Notes: generated from the letters alone by a model not told the origin. Counted from the stretch's first letter, positions 34,701-49,945 are shown. The stretch: DNA of 64,000 bases from Tetragonia tetragonoides (GCA_038025085.1 CM076147.1:36184766-36248765), one strand, 5' to 3'. A program made the numbers and translations.

Positions 34701-36048
34701 TTTATAAATTTTACACCAATGTTCATAAATAGTGTACTAATATTCATAAATATCCTACCTAATGTTCATAAACAGTGTACTAATGTTCATTAACTTCCTA
34801 CTAATATTCATAAATTCAGACAAGAGTTATAAGGTGACAAAACAGATTGTACAATGCACATCTGTATCCTTGTGGGGGCATCACACAACAAAGCTTGTTG
34901 AATTCACTCCCATGAGTATACTATTTGCTCTGTATAATATTTGAATTTCAAAAACAAGTATTCGGGGAATTTACATTCTAGGGCATTTTTACAGATTGTT
35001 CTTCAATTTCAAAAAAATCTATTCTAGGAATTTTCATTGTTCTTGTCTCCTCTCCTTCATCAACACTTTTGCATCTTGAATGACATAGTTCTTGTACTCA
35101 TTCACGCTGCTCCTCAAAAGCTTCGCGCAATAACTTTGCTCTTAGGTTCATTAACACCGTGTTCTGTAAAATAAATAAAAAAAACAACAAGCTAAAGTCA
35201 GAAAATTTTTGTTTCTTTGAGATAAAATTAATGATGTTTAAATAACAAGCTTACATCATTTTTTCTCAGCCCCGATTCCCAATTTTCCTCATCTCCATAG
35301 TATGTCTCCATATGCCTCATGCAATAAATGCCACAATCTATTTTGTTTCGCCCGGTCTTCCATGGCATTTTAACCACATGTTGCTCATATTCAAAAATCT
35401 CGTTGCCCTTTTCAATTCCTTTTTCCATTAAGTATTGCCCATAAGCAAAAGCCTACAAAGAACAACAAAAAGACCATCAATTACGCACATAATTAGCCTA
35501 GACCTACACAACTTGAAAAAGCAAATAAAAAAAAGAATAGCTATAACAATAAGCTATGCTGCAAGATAAAGGCTAAAAGGTCAAGTGCATAGGATTAGCA
35601 TGATTAGTATAGTCAATAGTTTATCACCAGAAAGCTTTTACAATCATTAAAGTAAACATTCCAGCACATGTTCATAAGGGTACAAGCAGATGTTCATAGG
35701 GTCAGAGTCACATGCTCATAGGTTACAAACATATGTTCATTGGTTTTGAGGAACATGTTCATAAGCTTTGTTCCACATGTTCATAATGGCGCAACAACAT
35801 GCTCATAAGGTTACAAACAGATGTTCATAGGGATACCAGCAGATGTTCATAGGGTTACAAGCACATGTTCATAGACATTCTAATACATTTTATAGAGATA
35901 CTATTATTTATTCATAGACCTACTTAGCATTTTTTCATAAAGCATAGAAATTGAGATTGATTCCACATTTTCATAAGATTGATTCCACATGTTCATAAGG
36001 TTACTAGCAGATGTTCATAGAGCTACAAGCACATGTTCATAGAGGTAC

Positions 36049-36307
36049 TAGCATATTTTTATAAACAAACTATACAGATGATTAGAAGTGATTTTACCAA
36101 GTCTCTAGGAGTATCCCCATATTTCTCTTCAAGTTTCACACCTCTTGGCAGAGTAGTATTGTCAATAATTTCATACCTAGCATATTTTTATAAACAAACT
36201 ATACAAATGATTAGAAGTGATTTTACCAAGTCTCTAGGAGTATCCCCATATTTCTCTTCAAGTTTCACACCTCTTGGCAGAGTAGTATTCTCAATAATTT
36301 CATACCT
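36049..36307 (-). repeat. 129-bp tandem duplication of a Ulp1 exon end
   Basis: TAGCATATTTTTATAAAC begins at 36049 and again at 36178, so the period is 129 bases. The unit contains the 3' end of a protease exon plus its splice donor. The downstream copy (36049-36177) lacks the His-containing first half of the exon and cannot replace it. Confidence 0.9.
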
Positions 36308-37340
36308 CCCAAGCTTGAAGTTTATGCAAACCAAATAGAAATGATCATGCTTAGGAACAATGAAGAAAACCTGAGAAAGAAACATAGCAAAGCAGATTAT
36401 ACAAATGGGTTTTTGAGAAATGATAGGTTGAAAGGTTCTTTAACAATTGAATTTAGTACTTACAAGATCAACCGACTTGTCAGTTATCTGATAGTAATCC
36501 TTCAACTCCATATCGACTCGGCTACCAAAATCTGAATAGCTTTTTTGTGGATCTTCAGTTGGCATTTTAATTATAGTCTTATCTAACACAATTTGTTAAA
36601 ATAAGTATTTGTCATTCCTTTTGTCAAAACAGATTATATATCCCATGCATGTTCATTTTAAAGATATGTTCATATATATAACAACATATGTTCATATAGA
36701 GTATATCATATGTTCACTGACTTTTATGCATGGTTTTCAGAGAGCTACTAAATATTTCATAAAAAACATGATAGCATATGTTCATATCATTATATTAATA
36801 ATAACACATGTCATATGTTTTTACACTTACATTTACAAAATGTGTGAAGAAAAGGCGGTTTGGCTTTGACCCACCACGTCTTTTGTTTCTGAAATTCATC
36901 CTAAGAGCCCACATGTCAAGCACATCTCCGTGAACATATGTCCCGAAAGACAATGTTTTCAAGTTTTTTCTTGTGATAGACCAGTCTTTGTACACAAATA
37001 TTGGCTCATTGTTTCAGAAATACATAAGCTCATTTGAATAAGACTTTGGGTTAAGCTAAAACATTAATTGAAAGGAATCATTTTTTGACAAAGCACTTAC
37101 ACATCTGAGAAGTTCGGATGACCCTCAACAAAAGCCAACTCGGTGACCAGCTTTTCAGTCCCACTGACATCTTCTAAGCTTTTTCCTTGGGTGCTTGTCT
37201 AGAAAGGAGAACGCAGAATGAGCGGAAGATTTTTTGGATTCCTTTTTGGACGAGCAACAATTGAAACTTCATCTTCACTTTCGTCATCTTAATGCTCCAT
37301 TGACCTTTGAAAAACAGAAGATATATATGTTCATATAGTT

Positions 37341-37607
37341 ACAATCTTATGTTCATAAGGGTTATAACACATGTTCATAGAGTTACTAGGATATGTTCAT
37401 ACACCTACTAGCATATGTTCATAAATGCTACAATCATATGTTCATAAGGGTTATAAAACATGTTCATAGAGTTACTAGGATATGTTCATACACCTACTAG
37501 CATATGTTCATAGTTTCTACAATCATATGTTCATAAGGGTTATAAAACATGTTCATAGAGTTACTAGGATATGTTCATAGACCTACTAGCATATGTTCAT
37601 AGACCTA
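37341..37607 (+). repeat. 89-bp tandem repeat, three copies, built from TGTTCATA
   Basis: Copies start at 37341, 37430 and 37519 (ACAATC(A/T)TATGTTCATAAG), period exactly 89. Each contains four TGTTCATA motifs. It lies in an intron of the Ulp1 gene. Confidence 0.9.
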
Positions 37608-40455
37608 GTAAGATATGTTCATAGGCCTAGTAACATATTTTCATAATTTATAGGGGTTTGAGGAACATGTTCATAACCTTTGGTAGCATATGTTCATAAA
37701 GTTCCAGCAATATGTTCATAAGTTTGAAAGTAAATGTTCATAAGTCAAATTAGTATAATGTCCATTAACTTTTTAGCTTTAGTTTATCAATAGTTCAAGA
37801 AATACATGTAACACCAACTAATTTTTATACTTCTATTTGTATACTAGTTTGACAACAATTGTTTAACAAAAATCACAAGAATTTCAGACAATAGTATAAT
37901 GTTCATAAACTAATCTAGCAATGTTCATAATTCCAGACAAGAAGTTTCAGGTGACAAAAAACAGATTTTTGTTAAACATCATCATCATCTTCGTCTTCTT
38001 CTAGTGAATAACTTATTCATTATTGCCCTGGTCTGCGGAGCAACTATGTTACTGCTTGCATCTTTTGTTGTATTTTCTGTTGCTTCTGTTGCAGGGTTGG
38101 TGTCTGTTTCAGGGTTGCTCTCTGTTGGCGGTGTCAAGCCAATTGAAAAGCTTGGTGCAGTTGGAGAGATGCGTTCCCTTGCCGCGTTGTCTTTTTTACT
38201 CAGCTTGAGTATTACAAGGGGAAGTTTTCCCTCTGCAACTTTTCTTTCTCCACTAATCCTATCTCCAGGGCTTGATTCTGGGTTTGTGGCAACATCATTT
38301 TCTCTTGGTGATCCTGGAGATCCTCCTTTGTCTGCACCAGGGCTTGAATGTTCATGTGCATCAGCTGATTGTCTTGTTCGTAAAGCACATTTGCACCCTG
38401 TCTCAAAGGCTTTTTGACTCTCCTTATCAGTTTCACATCAACTCATTATTATAAAATGCATCTTCTCCAAACCAATCCCTTCCCTCATCATTCTCTTCAG
38501 TATTTGCTTGAGCTTGGCTTGAAAAGAATTCAGCAAAGTTGTTCAGGGTCTTGTTTAGAGCAGGAACTGGACCGCGATGTCCATATTAATTCATTGTCTT
38601 TGCTAGTTCAGAGGCATTGCTACGCAAGCTCTTCAATAACGAGCTTATTTTCTGCGCATAGACCTAAACAATTTGAAAATCAAATCAAAACATATTAGCT
38701 ACTGCAACAAACTATGCCAGAACATAAAGGCTCAAACCTTAAGCCCCCTGATTGACCACTGTCATACATGTTCATAAGGTTTTTGACAACATGTTCATAA
38801 TATTGGTGCCAAATGTTTATAATAATATAGCAACATGTTCATAATGTTTGAACTTCATGTTCATAAAGTTAATGCCACATGTTCATAAGTTTGAACTACA
38901 TGTTCATAAGGTTTGAGCTACATGTTCATAAAGTTAATCTCACACCAAACTTTTGAGCAAATAAAAAAAAATTTCAATCCCCTTCCTTATAAAAATAATG
39001 TTAAGCAAATGTTCATAAAGTTTGATCTACATGTTCATATTATTGGAGTCACATGTTCATAAGGTTTTGGTGCCACATGTTCATAAGGTTAGGACAAATG
39101 TTCAAAATCATGCAGTAACATATTCATAAACATAATGCAAAATGTTCATAATATTGACTGAGCAATGTTTGAAGATGCAACACATAAAACATATTAAATA
39201 TAAAACAAGGAGAATGTTATTACTTACATTTGAATCTACACTAATAGGTCTATTAGGGTGATCCTCCTTGATTGCACCTCATGGAACAACAATTCCTTTT
39301 CCAAATCCACCTATGTCTTTCTCATCCTTTATTCGTTTATCAGCCTTATCTTTGTCCCATGAACAAATAGATGGGAAGATTGGATTAGCTTGTGGATTTG
39401 TCAACTCATAACTCATTCTCTCAAAGTAGAACAACTGCATAAAGAACAAATTTTGATTTATATAAAAACTAACAGTTCATAAAAGCACAAATAAATATTG
39501 ACTACAAGCATATATTCATAGGACCTACAACACATGTTCATAGACTTATTAGGATATGTTCATAGACATAGTAGCATATGGTCATAGATGTAGTGGCATA
39601 CTTTTGAGCAATGCAAAGGGTTTGAGCAATAATGTTCATAAACTTTCCACTAATGTTCATAATCAGTGTACTAATATTCATAAACTTCCTACCTAAAATA
39701 GTTGCAGATGTTCATAAAGACAACATCATATGTTCAACAAGCTAAACCTAGCATAAGTTCTCTGAGCTACTAGGATATGTTCATAGAACTACAACAATAT
39801 GTTCATATAGTAAATAAGATATGTTTATAGAGTTACTAGCAAATGTTAATAGACCAACAAGCATATATTCATAAAGACAATATCATATGTTCATAATGAT
39901 ACCAACATATGTTCATAAAGACAATATCATATGTTCAACAAGCTAAACCTAGCATAAGTTCACTGAGCTACTAGGATATGTTCATAGAGATACAACAATA
40001 TGTTCATATAGTAAATAAGATATGTTCATAGAGCTTTACCATAAGTTCAATAATTTTTATACTTCTACTTGTTACTAATTTGACAACAATTGTATAATGT
40101 TCATAAAATAATCTAGTAATGTTCATAATTTCAGACAAGAAGTTTCAGTTGACAAAAACAGAATTTTGTAAAATAGTCATGAACTTGTAATTTTCTTAGT
40201 CCTCATTGTTTGTATAAATTCTTCTTTGAACAAGTGAGTTATGAAATATTTGAAAAACAAAGTTGAATAAATAATCCAGATTAATGTTGAACAACAAATT
40301 GAACAATGATGGACAACAAAAACAGTGATGAACAATGATGAACAACAAAATTGAACAACGAAGAACAATAATAAAGAACAAAAACAACAAAATTGAATAA
40401 CTAAGAACAATGATAAAGAACAAAACAGCAAAATCATTTGATTTTGTTTTTACCT

Positions 40456-40512
40456 GTAACAGCGAGAGTGAGAGCGAGAGCGAGAGCGAGAGTGAGAACG
40501 AGAGTGAGAGAT
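40456..40512 (+). repeat. GAGAGC/GAGAGT microsatellite near the right end of the MULE
   Basis: Runs of GAGAGCGAGAGT units; a shorter one lies at 40575-40610. It probably corresponds to the CT-rich stretch at 28260-28320 near the left end, as in long-TIR MULEs. Confidence 0.6.
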
Positions 40513-41174
40513 TGAATTTTGGAGAAGAATTCTTGAACCTTGAAGAACTGTTAATGGAGGTTGAAAATTGTGAGAATTAGAGCGAGAGTGAGAGTAGAGC
40601 GAGAGCGATGTTTAGGTTTTGTTTCAGTGGGAGAGAGAGAGCGTGATTGCTTCAAACAATTTATTATTATTATTTGTAATTGGACTAGCCCGCGCCTTTT
40701 GGTTGGGCCTGGTCTAGCCATCTTGGCTGGACGCAGGTCCAGCCAATAAGCATTGCTTATTTCTACTAATTGAGTAATGTACAATAAATGGAAAAGAACA
40801 CACCCTAAGTTATTTCACCTATGAACAACTTTAATGAAATGGGAGTTACTTTTTATAAATTTACTCTGATAAAATTAATTTCTTAAAATAAAAAGTGACC
40901 ATTGCTTCTTTTAAAAAAAAAAAAAAAACTCCAAAAAAAAACTCAATAATAAAATAAAAATGTGACCATTGCTTTTGTAAAGGAGAAAAATAATGACCAC
41001 AGAAATCTGACAATCAACCTCATTATTCTGCTGTTCTAATCAGGTGAATAATGTAGGTCTATCCATTCATAGCTTTGTTTTGATGTGTAGTCTCTAGTAT
41101 CTTCCTGACGTGAAATCCCAATTTCTCCGCAAACTTGGACTCAACCTAACCGACCCACCAAGGCCTTACTTCCC

Positions 41175-41181
41175 ATATAAA
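41175..41181 (+). promoter_or_regulatory. TATA box of the DHAR gene
   Basis: CCCATATAAATC lies 77 bases upstream of the ATG at 41253. This would place the transcription start near 41205 with a leader of about 45-50 bases. Confidence 0.6.
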
Positions 41182-41252
41182 TCTTCCCTACACTCTCACA
41201 CCATTCACTCAATTTTCTTGCAAGTTCTGTCAATTCTCGTTTTTCAGCAAAA

Positions 41253-44468
<3,216 letters not shown>

Positions 44469-45667
44469 ATATGTATCAGGAGCCGGTATTGAACTGAGTA
44501 CTAGAAATAATTTACTGTGTCTCTGTGCTGGCGAGGCCCCTAAAGCTAGATAAATGGTGAATGTTGAATAAAATGTTTTGTGTAGAGGAATGGTAGAATT
44601 AGCGGCTATCAAACAGTTGAGGTCCTGTGGGCTTCAACGTAGATTGAGAACCCTCCATGGCAATCAGCAATGTTGGTGGTGCTGACATCAACTCGGTAGA
44701 GTTTTCGTTGGGTATGTAAGGTTGTAAACATTTACCTCTGTTTGTAGTTCTCTTGAAGAGTTGCTGTTTTCCTGTCAAAATGGCCAATCTGATCATATCA
44801 ATATATGGAGGATATCTGTGATGTTTTACGATATCAGAACCATGAGTATTGATCAGGAAGAGAGCACTGCAGCAGTAGTTTGTTTTGGTCTTCCTGAAAA
44901 GAGAGCGCAATAATATGCAATTCTAGTCTCACGTTATTTCTCATTCATGAGGGATTTTGCTGCCTCATTTTCCTAAAATGATAATTTACAATTGTAAAAT
45001 TAAATAAAAATTAATTATCTGAAATTAAAGTTAAACGGAAAATTACTAATAAAAAAAAGTTAACTAAAAATTGTAATTTTCATATTTGCTTGTTGAGATG
45101 TAGAGATAACACCCTTTTTTACTTGTTATAATGATGGTAAGATGGTCTAAACAACTTTGGTCTTTGAGGGAGGATAAAGTGGAAGAAATTCTGGGGATGA
45201 AGTGAAAGGGGGTAATGGAGTTATTGCTTCAAACCCCAATTTTTTTAGGGATAACACCTTAATTGTTAGTAGTGTTCGAAATAACATTGTGATATAACTA
45301 TTTTGAAGTTGAATTACCTCAAAGGTTAGTCAATTTGGAATAAAGATCAACGTAAAAGTCCGAAAATAAAAAGTTTGTCGATCCTAATTTAACACAAGCG
45401 GTGATTATTATATTTAAAGAAGAGAAAGTCTTATAGGAACCTAACCAAATTTTCAATCTAACAATTATGAACAATATTGCGAACCATTTGAATATCGAAA
45501 AATTATCGGATTACCCCTATTATTTATAACATTAGTACTATTAAACACCCCCCCTCAAGTTTCAATTTTTTTTTTTTTTACTCGTCCCCTCAAGTTTCAA
45601 TTGTGCCATGTATGGATTGTCTCATGTGCAAATCAATCTGTATCTCTATTGTACGTTCAATGTTTTT
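44469..45667. other. DHAR 3' UTR and AT-rich intergenic DNA
   Basis: The first few hundred bases are the probable DHAR 3' UTR. The rest is AT-rich with homopolymer runs and shows no gene. Confidence 0.5.
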
Positions 45668-45991
45668 CTCCCTCCCTTTCAAATTCATGTACTCACTATT
45701 CTTTTACATCCGTTCCAAATTTATCAATTCACTTCCTTTTATAGTATTGCTTTTAGTATTACATGACCCATCTATCCGTACTTTTCTTTTTAATCATCAT
45801 TTCTTTCCATTTTACACTTAGTTCACACTCAACACATTACTAAAATATGTCTCGTTATTATTATTTTTTTTTGAAGTGAAATATGTCTCATTATTTAAAT
45901 TAGGGGCAAATGACGGATTTTTGTTCCAAATTATTTCCCATCAAATTCCGTGCCGTGAATGAGTGAGCAGATGAGTTTAGAACGGAGGGAG
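45668..45991. mobile_element. Stowaway-like MITE (324 bp)
   Basis: Left end CTCCCTCCCTTTCAAATTCA; the right end, reverse-complemented, CTCCCTCCGTTCTAAACTCA. The two match imperfectly over ~34 bases. TA follows the right end, but the left flank is TT, so the TA duplication is mutated on one side. CTCCCTCCGTTC is the classic Stowaway terminus. Confidence 0.75.
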
Positions 45992-46371
45992 TACTATCAT
46001 TTATCAGGAAGAAATCATGGGCTAATAGTCATTTTGGGCTATTGGAATCAACCAACTCCATTTTTGGATGACCAAACCACAGACAATAGAAGCCCAAAGC
46101 CCCCATTTCCAATTTGAAACGGATAAACCAAACGGTGCGTTTTGGATTCTCAAACAACATCAGCCCCCATTTCCAATTTCCCATAACAACAGCTCTCTCT
46201 TCAAAAACCCCCACAACTCGAAACCTCCCACAAAATTTAGCTCATGTCAATGCTGACATTATTTACATGAGATGCTATGATCCACCTCTTCTTTCTCTCT
46301 CCAATTAGCTAATTTCTTCTTCTCCCCTTTATCAATCACAAACCAATATTTTCTCCCCTTTTATTTAAAGT

Positions 46372-48797
46372 ATGGAAGAGCTCGAAAAGTCGGAGAAAAC
46401 TGCCCCAGCTGTAAGTGAACCCATGATTGTATCATCTTATTTACTACTTTTATTACTAATAAAGTTTTCAATTTGTAGTTGTTTAGGTATTTAACCTGTT
46501 TTATGAATTGGGTTTTGATTAATTTTGTTGGGTATTTCCTGTTCTTCATTTTCCATTATGCTGCTGAGAATTTGAGGTCAAATGTAAATGGGTTCTGCTT
46601 GCGAGTTGATAAAAATATGTTAATGGAATGTACTTGACTTTGTGGGGAACTTCAGCATATCACCCATATAATATTATGGTGCAAGTAATCCAGTATTCTG
46701 AAAAGATTGTGAGAATCTTTTTGAATCTGGGAAATTTTTCCTTCAAACCCAACAATTTATCAATGATTTGATTGGGGCCTTTTGATTTTATTGTGGCAAT
46801 CTGTATGTTAATCCATTTGCTTGTATTCTAGATAATCTTGAGCTGTCTACACATTCCGTTTATGCATGAATTTTACAGTATTAGAGTCAAATATGATTTT
46901 ACAATTTTGATTTTATGATTTATGTCTATCATCAGTTTTTGATTTGTTTAGGGCAATCAGAAGTTAGCTGGCACTGTGAACTGGGGAACGGCAACTGTCG
47001 TTGCGATATTTGCTGGCATGTTATATGGAGGTAGCAGGGAAGCAGCTGCTTCTGTTGTAAGTTTTTGCTCTCAATACAGGCTAGATTTTCAGCCCCAAAT
47101 CATAACCTTCCATGACATGTTTAAGGAATTTGATTTCCTTCCAGAGCAAGGATGCTGAAGTAACCCTAAAGCTTGGGAGTACATCAGACAAGCGGGAGCA
47201 GTACCGGTTGATGAGGGACGCGATGGAGAAGAGGTTTGTAAGAGTCACTCGTGGATCAATAGTCGGAGGAATTCGTCTTGGAATGTTCACCGCTGCATTC
47301 TATGGTCTACAAGATCTGTTTGCTGAGAAACGAGGAGTTCATGATGTTTATAACATTGCCGCAGCTGGTTCTGTCACTGCCGCCACATTTGGTCTAATAA
47401 GTAAGATGCTGAAATGCTTAATATCTTTTATAACATGAATCACAAGCTGCCTCAGTTTTATCCATTTATTTGATTGTAGTTGTGTTGTATCTAACCTAGT
47501 TCGTCTCATGTATATTTTGTTTGAACATCCGCTTTGAAATATCTGAGATTTGACTAGTCAGAACATTGCATGCATTAGTCCTCGATTGGACTGGGTTTAG
47601 GGGGTTTATATGAAGTATGAACTTGTAGCTATGTTCCGACCATTTAGATCCATGGTGCAGGGTGCTTGTTAGGTACTTCATGGAAACTTTAACATCTTTA
47701 TTAGTACAGTAGTTCTGTCTTCTTTATGTATTAGTTTGCACTTAATTGACACTAATACCTCTAGTTTAGATTCTTTAAGTTTGAAGACTGCATTCATTGT
47801 GGGTATTAATATAAGATGAAAGGGTATTAATTTGGAAGAAGAAGAGAGTTTTGGCCCCTCCTAAGTCTGAATGGAATTTGAACTATGGAGGGAACAGTCC
47901 TCTTCAAGGCTAATTATTTTTAAATGGATCTTATTATTTCCTTTTTTATGTTCTATTTTTGTACCCTTGATTTTTTTTGGGGCAGGAGGGAGACCTAGAG
48001 ATTATACTCTACATAAGAAAAAGTAACAAAGGAATTAATATAAGATGAAAAGGCCCATTACTATGATCTCTTGTTCTTTATTCTCCATTCATTGTTGCTT
48101 ATTAGATCTTTGTAGGGGAAGTCTACAAAAATTGCTGCTTGGAAAACTCTAATGCTTCAAGGAATTTTGGTGGTACTACGCCTTTGAACTTGACAACAAA
48201 ATCTCTGTAGTGGGGGCTAATATTAGCTCAAAGCCAGTCACATCCTCATGCCTTGAACCCAATTTCTTTTTGATCCCCATTATTCTGACAAAATCAATGT
48301 CACGTTATAGCTCACTCAGAAAAGATTGAGCAGTGTATGCTGAAACTTGCACTAGGAAGATCTAGATATAATAGGTATATTCTTCGTTTGTATAGCTGAA
48401 AAACTAGAGAAGGATTTTTATACTTATCTGTATACTTGCATAAATCTGTGTTCAATCATTGAGATTTCTCTTCTTTTAATGAATTCCAGTGCCAGGATCT
48501 CTACTTTGGCGTGCTAGAAATGTCATGCTGGGATCTGTTCTGGGGGCAGCCTTTTGTTTTCCTCTCGGTAATCTGTCATATATTGAGATTTTGTTATATC
48601 TGTTTGTGTAAGCATGCATGATGAAACCTGGACCATGGTCCATGAATGGACTTGATACTGAAGTGGATTTTGTCATAGGTTGGGCCCATTTGAAGCTGGT
48701 AGAAAAAGCTAATGAAGGAACACTGGCTGAGACGGGAGAAGTCAAGAACGGCGTGGCAGCTGCCATTGACAGACTTGAAGGGAGCGTTAGCAAATAA
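46372..48797 (+). CDS. Tim17/Tim22/Tim23-family membrane protein (198 aa, five exons)
   Basis: Exons: 46372-46410, 46952-47056, 47145-47400, 48490-48567 and 48679-48797, in frame at all joins. The 198-aa product has four hydrophobic segments at about residues 24-46, 83-103, 117-134 and 144-163, the topology of the PRAT superfamily (Tim17, Tim22, Tim23, OEP16 and the complex I factor TIMMDC1). Gly-rich helix contacts are visible (GSIVGGIRLGMFTAAFYGLQD, AAAGSVTAATFGL). The N terminus is short and polar, without a cleavable presequence; the C terminus is charged. Members insert in the mitochondrial inner membrane or chloroplast envelope and act in import or complex assembly. It is most like the TIMMDC1/plant PRAT type, but I cannot fix the subgroup, so no symbol is given. 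Confidence 0.85.
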
Positions 48798-49209
48798 AGC
48801 TGGATGTTTTGATTAGGGGATCTTCCTTCATTCTATGAATAGGTCTCATTGAGCCAGAAGTTTCTAAATTGTGAGCTTTTCTGGATGAGTGGTTGACAAG
48901 GCTCTCCCTGATATCGATCCAAGCAGGTCTTCATTAAGCTCTAAGGTCTAGACCATATATTTGCAATGCATTTGTGAAAGCTTTCATGCAATTTTGACCT
49001 ACTAGTATGATCTCCATGCCAGTTGAAAAACTGGAAAAATAGTCTGTTTGTTAATAGATTGAGCGGCTTCTCCTCGTCATAATAGCGGAGACAAATAGTG
49101 GAAGTATGTTTAATTGTGTATTGTATTCTTGCTGTCAGGGTTTTTGTATGCCTGAGGCACAATAATAAATTGATCTTGGATGTAGCCTACATTTTCAAAT
49201 ACACTATTT

Positions 49210-49335
49210 CCCGCATTTACGCATTACACATGCGAATACTTGACATGTGTTAGGTTGGCTACATATAAAAAAAAGATAAAAAGTAAAATATTTAACATGT
49301 CTCGAGCATCTACATGTTTAATGCGTAAATGCGGG
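49210..49335. repeat. 126-bp hairpin with perfect 17-bp arms
   Basis: CCCGCATTTACGCATTA at 49210-49226 is the exact reverse complement of 49319-49335. Pairing continues weakly inward (ACATG blocks). It could be a small MITE. It abuts the LINE-like RNase H fragment. Confidence 0.8.
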
Positions 49336-49356
49336 ACAGAATGCCTAAGAATGTAC

Positions 49357-49945
49357 AGACCAGCTACTAGGATCAAACCCACTTTGAATTGGGAAGCACC
49401 AAAGTTGGGGTCTTTGAAGTGGAATGTTGATGCCTCTTATAAGGAAGGGAGAGCTGCCATTGGGGGTGTTTTGTGTGACTGGGATGGAAAGTTCAGATGT
49501 ATCTTCTCTTGCAGGGTGCCAGCGGAGGAAGTTAATCAAGCGGAGGTTATTGCTATTAGTCGAGCAATGCTCGAATCAGTGTCCAAGGAGTGGCTGTTAC
49601 AATTTGAAATTTGTATTGAATCTGACTCTTCTAATGTTGTTGATTGGTGTAACTCTAAGGGTGGAGGGCCATGGAATGCTCGTTTTGAGCTAAATTTCAT
49701 TAGGCGAGTTAAGTGTTGGTGGCCAAAGTTTTCCATCACTCACAGATCAAGGAGCTCAAACACGATAGCGGACGGATTGGCGAAATAAGGTCTAGGAGTG
49801 TGATTTCATTGCTTGGGTTTAGGTGTTGTGATTTCATTGGTGTGGTGTAAAACTGGGTGGGTGTATGTGTTGGTTTTCAACTGTAATCACTCCACCTTGG
49901 AGTCTGATTTCAATAAAATCGTAACTATAAATAAATAAAAAAAAA
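49357..49945 (+). pseudogene. 5'-truncated LINE fragment with RNase H domain
   Basis: An open frame to the stop at ~49788 encodes an RNase H-like domain: LKWNVDASYKEGRAAIGGVL (first Asp), the EVNQAEVIAISRAM helix (Glu), FEICIESDSSNVVDW (Asp), and a terminal segment ending SNTIADGLAK. This domain ends many plant L1-type retrotransposons and also occurs as stand-alone fragments. After it come ~150 non-coding bases, AATAAAATCG, and an A-rich tail at 49937-49946, as in a LINE 3' end. The upstream reverse transcriptase is missing. The first ~100 bases of the open frame lie in the neighbouring hairpin and are not part of the domain. Confidence 0.8.

Larger units (their letters stand above)
35020..39440 (-). 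pseudogene. Ulp1-like (peptidase C48) gene carried by the MULE
   Basis: Minus-strand exons: ~39436-39233 (YFERMSYELTNPQANPIFPS) with an in-frame TGA at 39281-39279; ~38664 onward (VYAQKISSLLKSLRSNASEL), soon interrupted by a stop; ~38436-38130, polar; ~37300-37095; 37006-36838 (GTYVHGDVLDMWALRMNF); ~36580-36467; 36372-36228 (VPKHDHFYLVCINFKLGRY, with the likely catalytic His); 35450-35256 (KIDCGIYCMRHMETYYGD, with the likely catalytic Cys in DCG); and a last exon at ~35168-35030. Ulp1 proteases cleave SUMO precursors and conjugates. The four exons that build the catalytic half remain open, while the upstream half carries stops. Role in the element is unknown. Confidence 0.82.
28781..40135 (+). 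repeat. Dense one-stranded array of the octamer TGTTCATA
   Basis: TGTTCATA, usually followed by A, G or T, recurs every ~15-35 bases in introns and intergenic parts of the element. It is largely absent from the coding exons. In 37321-37745 alone I count 18 exact copies, where chance predicts far fewer than one. Nearly all copies are on the + strand, including those inside introns of the minus-strand Ulp1 gene. Higher-order tandem blocks (135 bp at 28.8 kb, 89 bp at 37.3 kb) are built from it. Confidence 0.9.
27871..40806. mobile_element. Mutator-like composite element with transposase and Ulp1 gene (~13 kb)
   Basis: The left end AGGGTGCATTATTTTC and the right end, reverse-complemented, AGGGTGTGTTCTTTTCC are related inverted ends. 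I see no clean 9-bp target duplication, so boundaries are approximate. Inside are a FAR1-like MULE transposase gene on + (29488-33238) and a Ulp1/C48 protease gene on - (39440-35020), meeting tail to tail. MULEs carrying Ulp1-like genes are known in plants (KAONASHI in Arabidopsis, CUMULE in melon). Both genes are broken. Almost all non-coding sequence between 28.8 and 40.1 kb carries TGTTCATA motifs. Confidence 0.8.

Noticed and set aside
28781..40135. CRISPR-like array
   Set aside because: The octamer is too short, spacers vary in length and sequence without regularity, and this is a plant nuclear transposon.
40177..40437. Phe/Cys-rich minus-strand frames
   Set aside because: These come from GAACAA/GAACAACAA repeats near the right end of the MULE.
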